Below, piece after piece: positions 56,026 to 64,000 of a DNA stretch of 64,000 nt (positions are counted from its first letter, which is position 1; each line of letters begins with the position of its first letter). The notes beneath the pieces were generated by a model. The model made no database searches, was not told the origin of the DNA, and was given only the letters and a program-made list of their open reading frames with translations. The stretch comes from Phormidium tenue FACHB-886 (GTDB taxonomy: Bacteria > Cyanobacteriota > Cyanobacteriia > Elainellales > Elainellaceae): positions 19,337 to 83,336 of the forward strand of contig NZ_JACXWX010000024.1 of assembly GCF_014764505.1 (NCBI RefSeq), given 5' to 3'. The translations under genes were made by a program, and so were the position numbers.

Positions 56026-57339
56026 ATGAACATGAGTAATGCAAGGCGGCGGATTGGGCTAGAGCAGGAATTTTTTCTCGTCGATGCCGAAGGCAACATT
56101 GCTAATCGCGCCGATGAACTATTGCAGGGTTGCTACAGTCTCGCTAAGAAAAGAGAGTGTAGCCCCGAGCATTTTGCTCCAGAGTTCGTTAAAAGCATGG
56201 TAGAAATCAATTCTGCCCCAGCCTACAGCATTTCGGAACTGGCAAATGACTATCTCACGAATTTACAGCTAATGCTAGAGGTGGCAGCAGCTTTGGATCT
56301 GCGGCTTTATCCCCTCTCACAGTACCCGCTGCATTTGTCTCCGGTGATTCGAGATGAGCCAAATTATCACATTCAGGCGCGTACCGTAGGCTATGATCGC
56401 TTTCTTGATGCCGGACGCTGCATCGGCACCCATCTGCACCTAGATTTGCCAGAGGGCACGATCGATCCCCGCGTGGGCGTTGCCTACAATACTGCTCCAG
56501 AAGCCCGCGCCGAAGTGGTCAATTTATACAACTTGGCGACAGCAATGGATGCTGCCTTGATTGCCCTCTCGCGTGCCTGCCCCTTCTTTGAGGGAAAAGT
56601 GTTTGGATTGGCAGCCCGCACGGTTCACTATCGCGGTAATGCAACATTTGGCTGGGAGGGTGTTTACACTAACTTGTCGCAAGTAGGTGCGTTGCGCCCT
56701 TATGCAGATAGCGTTGAGCAACTGGTTGAGCAGCAGTTTGACCGCTATTGTGCTTGGCTAGCAGCGATGGAGCGTGCAGGAGTGGAACGTCGGTTATTTT
56801 TGGAGGAAGGCGGTAGTTTGTTGAAGTCAGCCTGGAACCCGGTGCGGCTGAATGGACATGGGACAATTGAGCTGAGACAGACCGATGGCAACTACCCGGC
56901 GGTGATCTTGGCAATTGCCACGCTTGTCTATCAGGCTGCCGATCGCGTCCGTCGAGAAGGGCTGACGGTGCAGCCCGCTGCAGTCCACACTTTTGAGGTC
57001 AAAGATCAGCAGTTGCTTGTTCCCACATTTGACTATCTCAACGGCGAGCTGCTCTATGCTGCGGCAACTGAAGGCGTAAAGCGACCGGAAGTCAGACTAT
57101 ATCTTGACTCTTTGCTGCAGTTTGTTAGCGAGTCGGATGCAGCTCCCTCTGCTTATTTAGACGGACTGCAGGCGACGATCGGCAACTATCAAACTACCGA
57201 AGCTGCCCTCTTGGAGCAGTTTGCCCCAACGACCGCTGAACTCTCTAGAGAACAAGGGTTGAGTGTTGTCCGAGCCGCTTGCGACCAGCTAGAGGCGCAG
57301 GTCAGCTCTCTCCTGACCCATCAACCTTCGTTAAATTAG
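56026..57339 (+). CDS. GCS2-family carboxylate-amine ligase
   Basis: A 437-residue COOH-NH2 ligase of the glutamate-cysteine-ligase type 2 superfamily. The opening GLEQEFFLVD contains the conserved E-x-E metal-binding motif. Further features are FVKSMVEINSAP, the histidine-rich GTHLHLDLPEG, and LLKSAWNPVRLNGHGTIELRQTDGNYP, which carries active-site Arg and Glu. The two substrates cannot be inferred; an amino acid and a carboxylate are expected. I use ATG 56026; a TTG lies one codon earlier. The gene is followed by an N-formylglutamate amidohydrolase and a diadenylate cyclase on the same strand. Confidence 0.88.
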   Translation: MNMSNARRRIGLEQEFFLVDAEGNIANRADELLQGCYSLAKKRECSPEHFAPEFVKSMVEINSAPAYSISELANDYLTNLQLMLEVAAALDLRLYPLSQYPLHLSPVIRDEPNYHIQARTVGYDRFLDAGRCIGTHLHLDLPEGTIDPRVGVAYNTAPEARAEVVNLYNLATAMDAALIALSRACPFFEGKVFGLAARTVHYRGNATFGWEGVYTNLSQVGALRPYADSVEQLVEQQFDRYCAWLAAMERAGVERRLFLEEGGSLLKSAWNPVRLNGHGTIELRQTDGNYPAVILAIATLVYQAADRVRREGLTVQPAAVHTFEVKDQQLLVPTFDYLNGELLYAAATEGVKRPEVRLYLDSLLQFVSESDAAPSAYLDGLQATIGNYQTTEAALLEQFAPTTAELSREQGLSVVRAACDQLEAQVSSLLTHQPSLN

Positions 57340-57491
57340 CCAAATGAACTCGAAGCTAACTTCTTGAAACAGAAAGCAGAAGGGCTTTTTAGTCTCTTGC
57401 AAATCTCTTGAGAACCGGGAACCTGCATTCAGTTCCTTTGTCCAATGGGAACAGCTGCAGTCAATCATTTGTAGTTTCAGCCAAGCGAGTA

Positions 57492-58340
57492 ATGACTTAT
57501 ACGCAGACCTCAACTCACCCGCAAATCGTTCATTCTACCCCAAAACCCTTCTGGGTCTGGCGGCAGGGCAGCCAGCCGATCATCGCAGCGGCTATCCACG
57601 ACGGGCACGACATCCGTGAGGAAGTTGCTGCGCATCTGGCGCTAGACTGGAGCGATCGTCGCCGTGAAGAAGATCCCTTTACTGCGGGTTGGACGGGGGT
57701 TACGGACACTCGCTTGGTTGTGCTGCGATCGCGCTTCGAGGTGGATCTAAACCGTCCGCGTCATAAAGCGATCTACCGCTGTCCTGAGGAGGCTTGGGGA
57801 CTGCAAGTCTGGAAGCAGGGGCTACCCAACGCGCTGATTGCTCGATCGTTGGCAGAATATGATGCCTTCTATGCTGAATTAGAGCAGGTCTGTCGCCATT
57901 TAGAGCAACAGTTTGAGAAATTTGTCATCTTAGATTTGCATACCTACAACCATCAGCGTCAGGGGCGGCACTTCCCGGCGGCCAGCAATGCCGATAACCC
58001 AGAGATCAATCTGGGAACGGGGACATTAGATCGGCACTATTGGCAGCCTGTGATCGATCGCTGGCTAGCAGATCTGCGTCAGTTTGACTTTTTAGGTCGG
58101 CAGCTAGACGTGCGGGAGAACGTTAAGTTTGCAGGCGGACATTTTGCCCAATGGATTCACGAGCATTTTCCCAACTCTGCCTGTGTGCTGTCGATCGAGG
58201 TCAAAAAGTTTTTTATGAATGAATGGACGCATCACCCTGATCCAATTCAGCTTAATGCCATTCATGAAGCGCTCCAGTCAACGGTTCCAGGCACACTCGC
58301 AATGCTGCAGCAAATGAGATCGCGACGGCTATCCCGATGA
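57492..58340 (+). CDS. N-formylglutamate amidohydrolase family enzyme
   Basis: About 282 residues from ATG 57492 (MTYTQTSTHPQIVHSTPK). Family motifs are visible: AAIHDGHDIREE, FTAGWTGVTDTRLVVLRSRFEVDLNR, ILDLHTYNHQRQG with the zinc-binding histidines, and FAGGHFAQWIHEHF. The fold is zinc-carboxypeptidase-like and hydrolyses an amide bond in N-acyl glutamate-type substrates. Homologues are often next to amidoligases, as here, which suggests that one makes an amide bond and the other removes it. It lies 150 bases after the ligase gene. Confidence 0.9.
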   Translation: MTYTQTSTHPQIVHSTPKPFWVWRQGSQPIIAAAIHDGHDIREEVAAHLALDWSDRRREEDPFTAGWTGVTDTRLVVLRSRFEVDLNRPRHKAIYRCPEEAWGLQVWKQGLPNALIARSLAEYDAFYAELEQVCRHLEQQFEKFVILDLHTYNHQRQGRHFPAASNADNPEINLGTGTLDRHYWQPVIDRWLADLRQFDFLGRQLDVRENVKFAGGHFAQWIHEHFPNSACVLSIEVKKFFMNEWTHHPDPIQLNAIHEALQSTVPGTLAMLQQMRSRRLSR

Positions 58341-58466
58341 ATTCAGTTTCCAATCGGGCGTAAAGCGCGTAATACTAATTTGCACCAAGGTACAATTTTA
58401 TTTGAATCAACACCCCCAAAACCTTGCTTTACTCCGTGCCTACCGTTTAACCCCAAAGCGCTATCA

Positions 58467-59672
58467 ATGCTGCCACCGATCTCCTTCCTTGCCGATGAAC
58501 TCACGCAAAATGGAATTGCCGCCGATGCTCCTGAACTGATTGAGCATCCAGCCGTTCTCGCTGAGCTGAGTTATGCTTTGAGTCCCGTTGTGCATGAGGG
58601 CAAGCTGGAACCTTACGGCTTCATTGTTGCAGAGAGCAAGTGTTTTTCACCTGTTCAGAAGACCCACGACAAGCTGTTAATTCACCTGCCTGAAGCCAGA
58701 CGAATTGCCGATGGCTGTCACAGCTTCTCGATCTTCAAAGACGGACAGTTTCGAGGAGTATTTTTGCCCCAGTATGCTGCCTATACTGAGCTTCAGCTCG
58801 TTCAGCTTCAGCAAGAGCTGAATGTCACTATCTGCATTACCGATACCAGCGGGGTGACAAAGCTATTCTGTGATGCAGGATTGTTCATTCACCAATATCG
58901 AACCTGGCAAAAGAAACCCTGTATCAACAGCGCTCTACAAAACATCTGCCGCTGTGTCCCCCAAGCAAATCCTGAAATATTGCAAGACCTGCTGGAGTTC
59001 TGTTTTTATGATTTGAGTCCTCGCAGAATTGGGGCGACGTTAGTGTGGTGTTTGGCAGAACCCAGTGCCGAAGAACTGGAGAATATGCGCCCCAACTTTA
59101 TGCTGCAGGAGATCGATACCAGGGTTGGCAGCGATCGCTCGGTTGCGGTGCTGCGGCATCTGCTGACCTACACCGATGGAGCAGCCATTTTAGATACTCA
59201 GGCAAAAGCCATCGGGGTAGGAAGCCAGCTCAAATATTCCGAGGCAAGTAAGCGCCTGATTGAAGCGCAGGCTGGCACCAGACACACCTCTGCCCAACGA
59301 TTTTCCTATGATTTTGCCAAAGCGATCGTATTTGTTGTGTCTAGCGATGGCCCGGTCACGGTTTTCTCGGATGGCATGAGCGTGACCGATCTAAAGGTTC
59401 ATTTTACCGATCGTTTCTCCAGTCAAGCTTTAGAGGACATTTCTATGCCAGAACTGTCTGCTTTCTCATGCTCTAGCGAACTGACTTGTCCGCGATGTAC
59501 AAAACGGCTCAAAGTTGAGGAAGCGGACATAGCGGAATCCAAGAGAGCAGAGAGAACGCTATATTGCCCCATCTGCGGACAGTTCCTCTATACAGCACAA
59601 TGCGAAAATTTGGATATCTATGTTGTTAAAGAGCTGCTGCAAGAAGAATATTTGCAGCCTGGGCTACGCTGA
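58467..59672 (+). CDS. Diadenylate cyclase-type protein with zinc ribbon
   Basis: About 401 residues from ATG 58467. The N-terminal part (1-165) is not recognised. The central part (about 172-310) is a DisA_N/DAC domain: LSPRRIGATLVW, DGA (237-239) and GTRHTSAQ (270-277) are the two active-site motifs, followed by AIVFVVSSDGPVTVFSDG. The C-terminus has two CxxC pairs (341-344 CPRC and 367-370 CPIC) forming a zinc ribbon. This should make c-di-AMP from ATP. It lacks the membrane helices of CdaA and the helix-hairpin-helix of DisA, so it is a distinct subtype. It closes the ligase-amidohydrolase run. A weak start region leaves some doubt about the N-terminus. Confidence 0.85.
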   Translation: MLPPISFLADELTQNGIAADAPELIEHPAVLAELSYALSPVVHEGKLEPYGFIVAESKCFSPVQKTHDKLLIHLPEARRIADGCHSFSIFKDGQFRGVFLPQYAAYTELQLVQLQQELNVTICITDTSGVTKLFCDAGLFIHQYRTWQKKPCINSALQNICRCVPQANPEILQDLLEFCFYDLSPRRIGATLVWCLAEPSAEELENMRPNFMLQEIDTRVGSDRSVAVLRHLLTYTDGAAILDTQAKAIGVGSQLKYSEASKRLIEAQAGTRHTSAQRFSYDFAKAIVFVVSSDGPVTVFSDGMSVTDLKVHFTDRFSSQALEDISMPELSAFSCSSELTCPRCTKRLKVEEADIAESKRAERTLYCPICGQFLYTAQCENLDIYVVKELLQEEYLQPGLR

Positions 59673-59753
59673 TTCTTGCAGTGCCGCTGCTGTTACCAAG
59701 GTCTTGCGAGAAGTTAGAGAAATTTTGCGCATAGGCGCATCCTTCGAGGTTCA

Positions 59754-59972
59754 TTAGCGATCGCGGCTAGTGGTCAGCGCCGTGATAATCATGTAAGCCA
59801 CACCCGCAGCCAGCGCGATTTGCCATGCATGTGGCACAAGAATGAACCTTATCCAAGCGCTAAAACTGCCAGCGATTGCCGCAAGAGACTTTAGCCCCCA
59901 ACCGAGTGCTTGGAGAAGTACATAGCAGATAGCAACGATACCAGCCGCTCGAACAAAGGGGTTATTAAACAT
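59754..59972 (-). CDS. Small two-helix membrane protein
   Basis: A 72-residue protein with two hydrophobic segments (AAGIVAICYVLLQALGWGL and WQIALAAGVAYMIITALT) and a basic C-terminus (TTSRDR). No family is recognised. The ATG at 59972 has a weak ribosome-binding site. It lies on the opposite strand to the cyclase gene, between it and the macro-domain gene. Confidence 0.55.
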   Translation of the reverse strand: MFNNPFVRAAGIVAICYVLLQALGWGLKSLAAIAGSFSAWIRFILVPHAWQIALAAGVAYMIITALTTSRDR

Positions 59973-60058
59973 ACCGAGTAGTAGTGGATTGGCTAGATCT
60001 AGGGTTCCCCATCCACAAAGCGATCAAGCAACTTCAGCATGTGATAGAACAGTTCGCC

Positions 60059-60604
60059 TTAATTTTTCAGACGGTTCAGGACCTCAAGATAGGACCGATA
60101 AGCTGCATCTCCAAAGCATACAAATCTGACCTGCTCAATCGAAGAATTCTGGGTGAGAAAGTTCTTAACCTCTGTGACGGCAATTTGAGTGGCGCGATCG
60201 AGGGGGTACCCATAAACCCCAGTGCTGATCGCCGGAAAGGCGATCGTCCGAACGGTGTGCTGTACTGCCAAAGCGAGGCTATTCTGGTAACACTTTGCTA
60301 GTAATTCATCCTCCTGATGCTGTCCACCCTGCCAAATCGGCCCCACCGTATGAATGACCCACTTTGCCAAAAGGTTATAGCCCTGCGTGATTTTTGCTTG
60401 CCCTGTCTGGCAGCCTCCTAATGTTCGGCATTCCTTCAATAGCTGCGGTCCGGCTGCTCGATGGATCGCACCATCCACTCCACCACCGCCTAGCAACGAC
60501 TCATTCGCTGCATTGACGATCGCCTCCACATCTTGTCGAGTGATGTCGCCTTGAACAACCTCAACTCGTTGCTTCCAATCGGTTATTAGTGTTTCTGTAG
60601 CCAT
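60059..60604 (-). CDS. Macro-domain ADP-ribose hydrolase
   Basis: A 181-residue macro domain of the YmdB/O-acetyl-ADP-ribose deacetylase type. Motifs are [31 protein letters not shown] (the Asp and Asn of the active site and the glycine loop), VIHTVGPIW and [15 protein letters not shown] (the distal phosphate loop). It removes ADP-ribose-linked groups or hydrolyses O-acetyl-ADP-ribose. It follows the racemase gene by 33 bases, so the two are probably co-transcribed. Confidence 0.94.
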   Translation of the reverse strand: MATETLITDWKQRVEVVQGDITRQDVEAIVNAANESLLGGGGVDGAIHRAAGPQLLKECRTLGGCQTGQAKITQGYNLLAKWVIHTVGPIWQGGQHQEDELLAKCYQNSLALAVQHTVRTIAFPAISTGVYGYPLDRATQIAVTEVKNFLTQNSSIEQVRFVCFGDAAYRSYLEVLNRLKN

Positions 60605-60637
60605 GTGAAAACGGATTTTGCTAAACGATTAAGGCTG

Positions 60638-61357
60638 TTAGGATATATTTTCTTTTGAGGTATCTGTTAAATCAGTGATAGCAAACTCAAAAGCTTCTTT
60701 GCATTGCTCTTCAGTTGGATTTAGGAGGGTAATATCAACGTCGCCCTGACCGATCGCAAGCGGTATTTCAGTACAGGCTAAAACAACTGCATCCACGGCG
60801 GAATAGCTCTGAATAAGATTTACAAAATATGATTGAAACTCTGGTTCTAAAACGCCTTTTGCTAGTTGAAACTGAATGGATTGAATTGTAATTCGTTCCC
60901 GTAAATCTGGCACTTCGATCTCAAGGTTAAACCGTTCTACCAACCGCTGTTGGTAAAATCCATCCTCCATCGTGAACTGTGTGCCCAAAAGAAGCAAACG
61001 TTGCAATCCACGACGCTGGGCAGTACGCCCAACGGCATCAACGATATGAAAAACTGGAACTGGCAGATCCAAATCAGCTTCTATCTGATCGAATGCTTTA
61101 TGCAGGGTGTTGTTGCAAATCAAAAGACAGTCTGGAGCAAGATTAACAAAGTCCTGGATCTCTTTCTTGAGCAACGGCAGAATCTCATTCCAGCGGTCGT
61201 AGTAGCAGCTTTTAATATCGTGGTAGTCAATGCTGCGCAATAGCAGATTAGCCGAGTGAAACCCACCCAATTCGGCTTGAGCAAGCTGGTTAAGAATGCG
61301 ATAGTACTCAATAGTTGAGTGCCAACTTGTTCCACCTAAAAGTCCAATGGTCTTCAT
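60638..61357 (-). CDS. Aspartate/glutamate racemase family protein
   Basis: About 239 residues from ATG 61357 (MKTIGLLGGTSWHST). Both catalytic cysteines are in place: LLICNNTLHKA in the first half (about residue 79) and VVLACTEIPLA in the second (about 190). The LLLLGTQFTMEDGFYQQRL segment is typical of YgeA-type aspartate racemases. These two-cysteine enzymes interconvert L- and D-amino acids without cofactor. It is upstream of the macro-domain gene on the same strand; no link between the two activities is known to me. Confidence 0.92.
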   Translation of the reverse strand: MKTIGLLGGTSWHSTIEYYRILNQLAQAELGGFHSANLLLRSIDYHDIKSCYYDRWNEILPLLKKEIQDFVNLAPDCLLICNNTLHKAFDQIEADLDLPVPVFHIVDAVGRTAQRRGLQRLLLLGTQFTMEDGFYQQRLVERFNLEIEVPDLRERITIQSIQFQLAKGVLEPEFQSYFVNLIQSYSAVDAVVLACTEIPLAIGQGDVDITLLNPTEEQCKEAFEFAITDLTDTSKENIS

Positions 61358-61458
61358 TGTGTTGTTATATTTCAAGTAAACCTGATTGGCAGTTTGAGAT
61401 TACCTATCACAGCTCAGGACTGAGAGAACTTATCCTACAAAACGCTATTGGGTGGCGC

Positions 61459-62187
61459 TTAGTTGGATGAAGGTGATTCGCCACAGGCAGTATTGACCCA
61501 GGTTTGGATCGTCTGCACCGTTGTGCTTGAAGGCATTCTAACAGTGTAAAGAGTTTGAATCGCGTCTGACCACAGCGACTCTGGCTGGTTGAGCAAGGCA
61601 TCAGCCTGCTGGTTGGCGATCGCCTCAGCGCTAGCTCCAGCGGCTTGCAGTTGGCGGTTCAGTGCTTGCAGCTGCGTGGTAATTTGATCGCGGCGATCGG
61701 TGTCCATTACCTGGAAAGTATAGGTTGCTGAATTTTGCGTCCCTTGCATTGTCCAGACCAACCGCCACTGATAGTACTGACTGGGCTGCAGCGCTTGCCC
61801 TTCATACTCAGCGCTTTGATCGGCTGCAGCAAGGCGCTTGTCCCAAAGAATTCTGCCGTCTTGATCGATCACTTCTAATCGCTGCATAGCTACTGCCTCT
61901 GATGATATTTTCCAGAGGAAAAGGGGACGATCGCTCCAGATGACATTTTCCTGCTCCAAAAGCCCCGGTGCTACAACACACAAACCGCTTTCGCCCCGTC
62001 CGCCCAATCGCCGCCGAGGTCGGCGAGGCGCTGGAGTCGAAGAATTAGCTGTTTGAGCGATCTGAATTGATGCAGATGGGACTAGCGCTGAGGCAGCCGA
62101 GCGAGATGGGTGGAAGTCAGAACAGCATAATAGCAGAACCGTAAATGGAACTAGCTTGATGAGAGACTTCATACTAGATATTCGCAT
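61459..62187 (-). CDS. DUF928-like secreted protein
   Basis: A 242-residue protein with an N-terminal signal sequence (LIKLVPFTVLLLCCSDFHPSRSAAS), then a low-complexity Pro/Arg stretch (PAPRRPRRRLGGRG) and a beta-rich domain reminiscent of DUF928: GLCVVAPG, VIWSDRPLFLWKI, RLEVIDQDGRILWDKRLA and PSQYYQWRLVW. It ends with a helical tail (QITTQLQALNRQLQAAGASAEAIANQQ). The cleaved protein is probably periplasmic or exported. It starts 9 bases after the DUF1822 stop. Function unknown. Confidence 0.75.
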   Translation of the reverse strand: MRISSMKSLIKLVPFTVLLLCCSDFHPSRSAASALVPSASIQIAQTANSSTPAPRRPRRRLGGRGESGLCVVAPGLLEQENVIWSDRPLFLWKISSEAVAMQRLEVIDQDGRILWDKRLAAADQSAEYEGQALQPSQYYQWRLVWTMQGTQNSATYTFQVMDTDRRDQITTQLQALNRQLQAAGASAEAIANQQADALLNQPESLWSDAIQTLYTVRMPSSTTVQTIQTWVNTACGESPSSN

Positions 62188-62196
62188 TGTTCAAAC

Positions 62197-63303
62197 CTAC
62201 TGTGGGTTCAGACCGAAGACAAAAGGTGGAGAAGCAATAGCATCTCCATCGGGTAGATCGATCGTCACCCAAAATTGATCGGTTAGATCGCCACCAACTT
62301 GAGCATAGAGATAAGACCCTGTGGTTTCTTCCTCTAAAGCCTGCTCAAACAAAAGCTGCTTCTCATCTCGGACTTGGAGCTGAATTCCGACAGGTAGCTG
62401 GGATTGGGGCTGTGCGCCGAGGATGATTAGTAATGTCCACTGTAGGTGTTCAACTGTGGGAGACAAAACCCAGGTGAAGGCATGGAGGCGCAGCGCTGCA
62501 GTGCCTAGCTGCAAGTCCTGATAGGCTCCTCTAGCGGCTGACGGAATATCCACTCCTGCAAACACTATCTCGTTAATTTCGTTGGAAGCAGAGCGCAGCG
62601 CAGGAGCGAAGGCAGCATCAATGTTTGCATGCTGCATTACAGACGGTGGTAAGAGGATCCATCGCAACGTTTGAGCTGCTTTATCGAGGCGATCGCTTAA
62701 CCAACAGCCAACACTAATAGCTTGAGGATCAGGCGGCTGAGGCAACAATTCTGGCTCTAAGCAGCGCAGCTCCAAAAGGAGCGCTGTGGGATCAGCAATG
62801 AACCAGGTTAGCGGGATTGAAAACCTCTCAGCCGTTGAGCATGATTGCTGCCATGCCAGCAGCCGATCGCGACGCAGATAGCCATAAAGCTGCACCTGCA
62901 TCTGTTCTTCGTGAACTTCTATGAGAACATAAGTATGAGGAGACTCAGGAATAAATTGAGGAATTTCAACTACCACTTCTGCTAATGTTGTGGTTGCCAG
63001 TAAGCAAATATTAAAATGCCTAATCTTTAGATTATAGACTGCGTCAATTCTATTGCTGCTTTTTGGCTGGCAAATCGAGCAGTGTGAGTCATCTATCTCT
63101 AAATCAGATGCCCATTCTTCTAGCCATTGTTTGAACCCAAACAGCGCCAAAGCATGAATATACGCCTGCCACTGATCTGCTTTGGGTATGGATTGAGCTA
63201 GCCGTGCGGCGCGATCGACCTGCTCAAGAGATAACTCAATGCTTTCATCTGATAATGCTTCTGAATCGAGTAGATCAATAAAGTCGGGAGGTTGATAAAT
63301 CAT
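62197..63303 (-). CDS. DUF1822 protein
   Basis: A 368-residue protein of a family seen almost only in cyanobacteria. The N-terminal ARLAQSIPKADQWQAYIHALALFGFKQWLEE and the C-terminal SYLYAQVGGDLTDQFWVTIDLPDGDAIASPPFVFG, with a TLLIILGAQPQSQLPVGIQL segment before it, are typical. There is no signal peptide or membrane helix. Such genes are usually found with a sigma-like gene and DUF928/CHAT-domain genes, as partly seen here. No molecular function is established. Confidence 0.82.
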   Translation of the reverse strand: MIYQPPDFIDLLDSEALSDESIELSLEQVDRAARLAQSIPKADQWQAYIHALALFGFKQWLEEWASDLEIDDSHCSICQPKSSNRIDAVYNLKIRHFNICLLATTTLAEVVVEIPQFIPESPHTYVLIEVHEEQMQVQLYGYLRRDRLLAWQQSCSTAERFSIPLTWFIADPTALLLELRCLEPELLPQPPDPQAISVGCWLSDRLDKAAQTLRWILLPPSVMQHANIDAAFAPALRSASNEINEIVFAGVDIPSAARGAYQDLQLGTAALRLHAFTWVLSPTVEHLQWTLLIILGAQPQSQLPVGIQLQVRDEKQLLFEQALEEETTGSYLYAQVGGDLTDQFWVTIDLPDGDAIASPPFVFGLNPQ

Positions 63304-63314
63304 AGTAGGTTATT

Positions 63315-63887
63315 CTAATTGTTCCTGATATCTAAATAATGACAAAGCCGACATGCAAATAAACTGGCAAGGGGACGCTGTCTTGCAACGGCTGTTTCTC
63401 TTTCTGCCGACTCCAGGAGACCGGAAACCTCCTCCTCTAGAACGGCTTCTATTTGCTGATTCATTGCCTGAAGCTGAACCGGATCAGTATACTGCTCAAT
63501 ATACTGCTTAGCTTTGCGCTGAATGCGATCCCGCAGGAGCTGCAAGAGCCGCGATCGCACGGTTGCCCGAAACTCTTTGAGCTTAAGCAAGCGAGTCACC
63601 TGAAATTGAGCTTTTAACCCAATTTGGGGCGCAATCTCTGTCATCGATTGTCCTTGACAGTGAAGCATTTGGAGGGCAAGCAGAAAGTTCTGAGCCGTTT
63701 GGGTGCTTTTGCGCTGTAAATAGTTGAAACGATCGTCGGTCGCCTGCTGGAGTGCTTGGTCGAGGCAGAGCTTGATCTGGCTGCGGTAGAACGCCAAGAA
63801 TTCTTGCTCATCGCTGGAGGTGTCGTCTGATTCAGCCTGTTGCTGCTCGATTGCCTGTAGAGTCGATTGGTCCGACTGATTGGGCAC
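63315..63887 (-). CDS. Sigma-70-like regulator
   Basis: A 190-residue protein with a helix-turn-helix like sigma region 4 (LALQMLHCQGQSMTEIAPQIGLKAQFQVTRLLKLKEF, about 78-115) preceded by a helical segment with FNYLQRKSTQTAQNF. The C-terminus (DRIQRKAKQYIEQYTDPVQLQAMNQQIEAVL) is helical. It lacks recognisable region 2, so it may be an anti-sigma or activator-like fragment rather than a true sigma factor. It begins at GTG 63887 and ends 11 bases before the DUF1822 start, so it leads a tight operon. Confidence 0.6.
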   Translation of the reverse strand: MPNQSDQSTLQAIEQQQAESDDTSSDEQEFLAFYRSQIKLCLDQALQQATDDRFNYLQRKSTQTAQNFLLALQMLHCQGQSMTEIAPQIGLKAQFQVTRLLKLKEFRATVRSRLLQLLRDRIQRKAKQYIEQYTDPVQLQAMNQQIEAVLEEEVSGLLESAERETAVARQRPLASLFACRLCHYLDIRNN

Positions 63888-63905
63888 CCCACCTAGGATC
63901 GAGGA

Positions 63906-64000
63906 TTAAATAAGCTGTAATTCTGGTTTAGCCGTGTAGTTCCACTGAGGCAAAAACTGATCAAAGATGATCTTCATGTTGGATTTGAAATCTTCAACGA
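63906..64000 (-). CDS. 3' end of an unidentified gene (partial)
   Basis: The window edge cuts a gene whose last 30 residues (VEDFKSNMKIIFDQFLPQWN, then YTAKPELQLI) are read on the minus strand, ending at TAA 63906-63908. Its stop lies 18 bases before the sigma-like gene, so it may belong to the same operon. I do not recognise the fragment. Confidence 0.45.
   Translation of the reverse strand, partial: VEDFKSNMKIIFDQFLPQWNYTAKPELQLI

Overview
The window is a stretch of cyanobacterial chromosome, most likely from a filamentous Leptolyngbya-like lineage. Three things point there: the HIP1 octamer GCGATCGC and its core CGATCG occur throughout both genes and spacers; many products belong to families that are typical of cyanobacteria (DUF4336, DUF1830, DUF1822 and DUF928-like proteins, a short RRM protein, a DesC desaturase, a PixJ cyanobacteriochrome receptor, PatA/PixG-type regulators); and signalling proteins with many GAF and PAS domains dominate. 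I see no rRNA, tRNA, CRISPR array or prophage.

Layout. 0-3.2 kb: a DUF4336 gene, two decayed IS6-family transposase copies and about 0.9 kb of apparently empty sequence. 3.2-11 kb: a pentapeptide-repeat protein, a small P-II-like protein, an XRE regulator plus giant hybrid histidine kinase operon, and a divergent HTH-NACHT STAND ATPase. 11-14.3 kb: Mn-catalase, delta-9 desaturase, DUF1830 and RNA-binding protein (stress and cold physiology). 14.5-20.7 kb: two large sensor kinases, one a CheB-CheR-PAS-kinase-receiver fusion. 21-27.4 kb: scattered metabolic genes (GNAT, methyltransferase-like, SPFH, NudK-like Nudix, glutathionyl-hydroquinone reductase) with gene relics between them. 27.4-34.1 kb: a PhnD-like lipoprotein followed by two chemoreceptor-like proteins, one with a badly eroded signalling tip. 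35-45.2 kb: small enzymes for redox, xenobiotic and molybdenum-related (MOSC) chemistry with two TetR regulators and clear operators. 46.3-55.9 kb: a complete pixGHIJL phototaxis operon whose PixJ carries five GAF domains, three with chromophore-binding cysteines. 56-59.7 kb: a COOH-NH2 ligase of the GCS2 family, an N-formylglutamate amidohydrolase and an atypical diadenylate cyclase with a zinc ribbon. 59.7-64 kb: a small membrane protein, a racemase/macro-domain pair, and a sigma-like / DUF1822 / DUF928-like operon running off the window edge.

Two themes stand out. One is sensory input: five large kinases or receptors plus the pix operon lie within 50 kb. The other is a recurrent sequence pattern: at least ten perfect or near-perfect tandem microduplications (units of 9-18 bp, two or three copies), several of them lying exactly over stop codons or ribosome-binding sites. 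The best candidates for an undescribed system are the GCS2 ligase / amidohydrolase / zinc-ribbon diadenylate cyclase trio and the lipoprotein plus degenerate-receptor pair.
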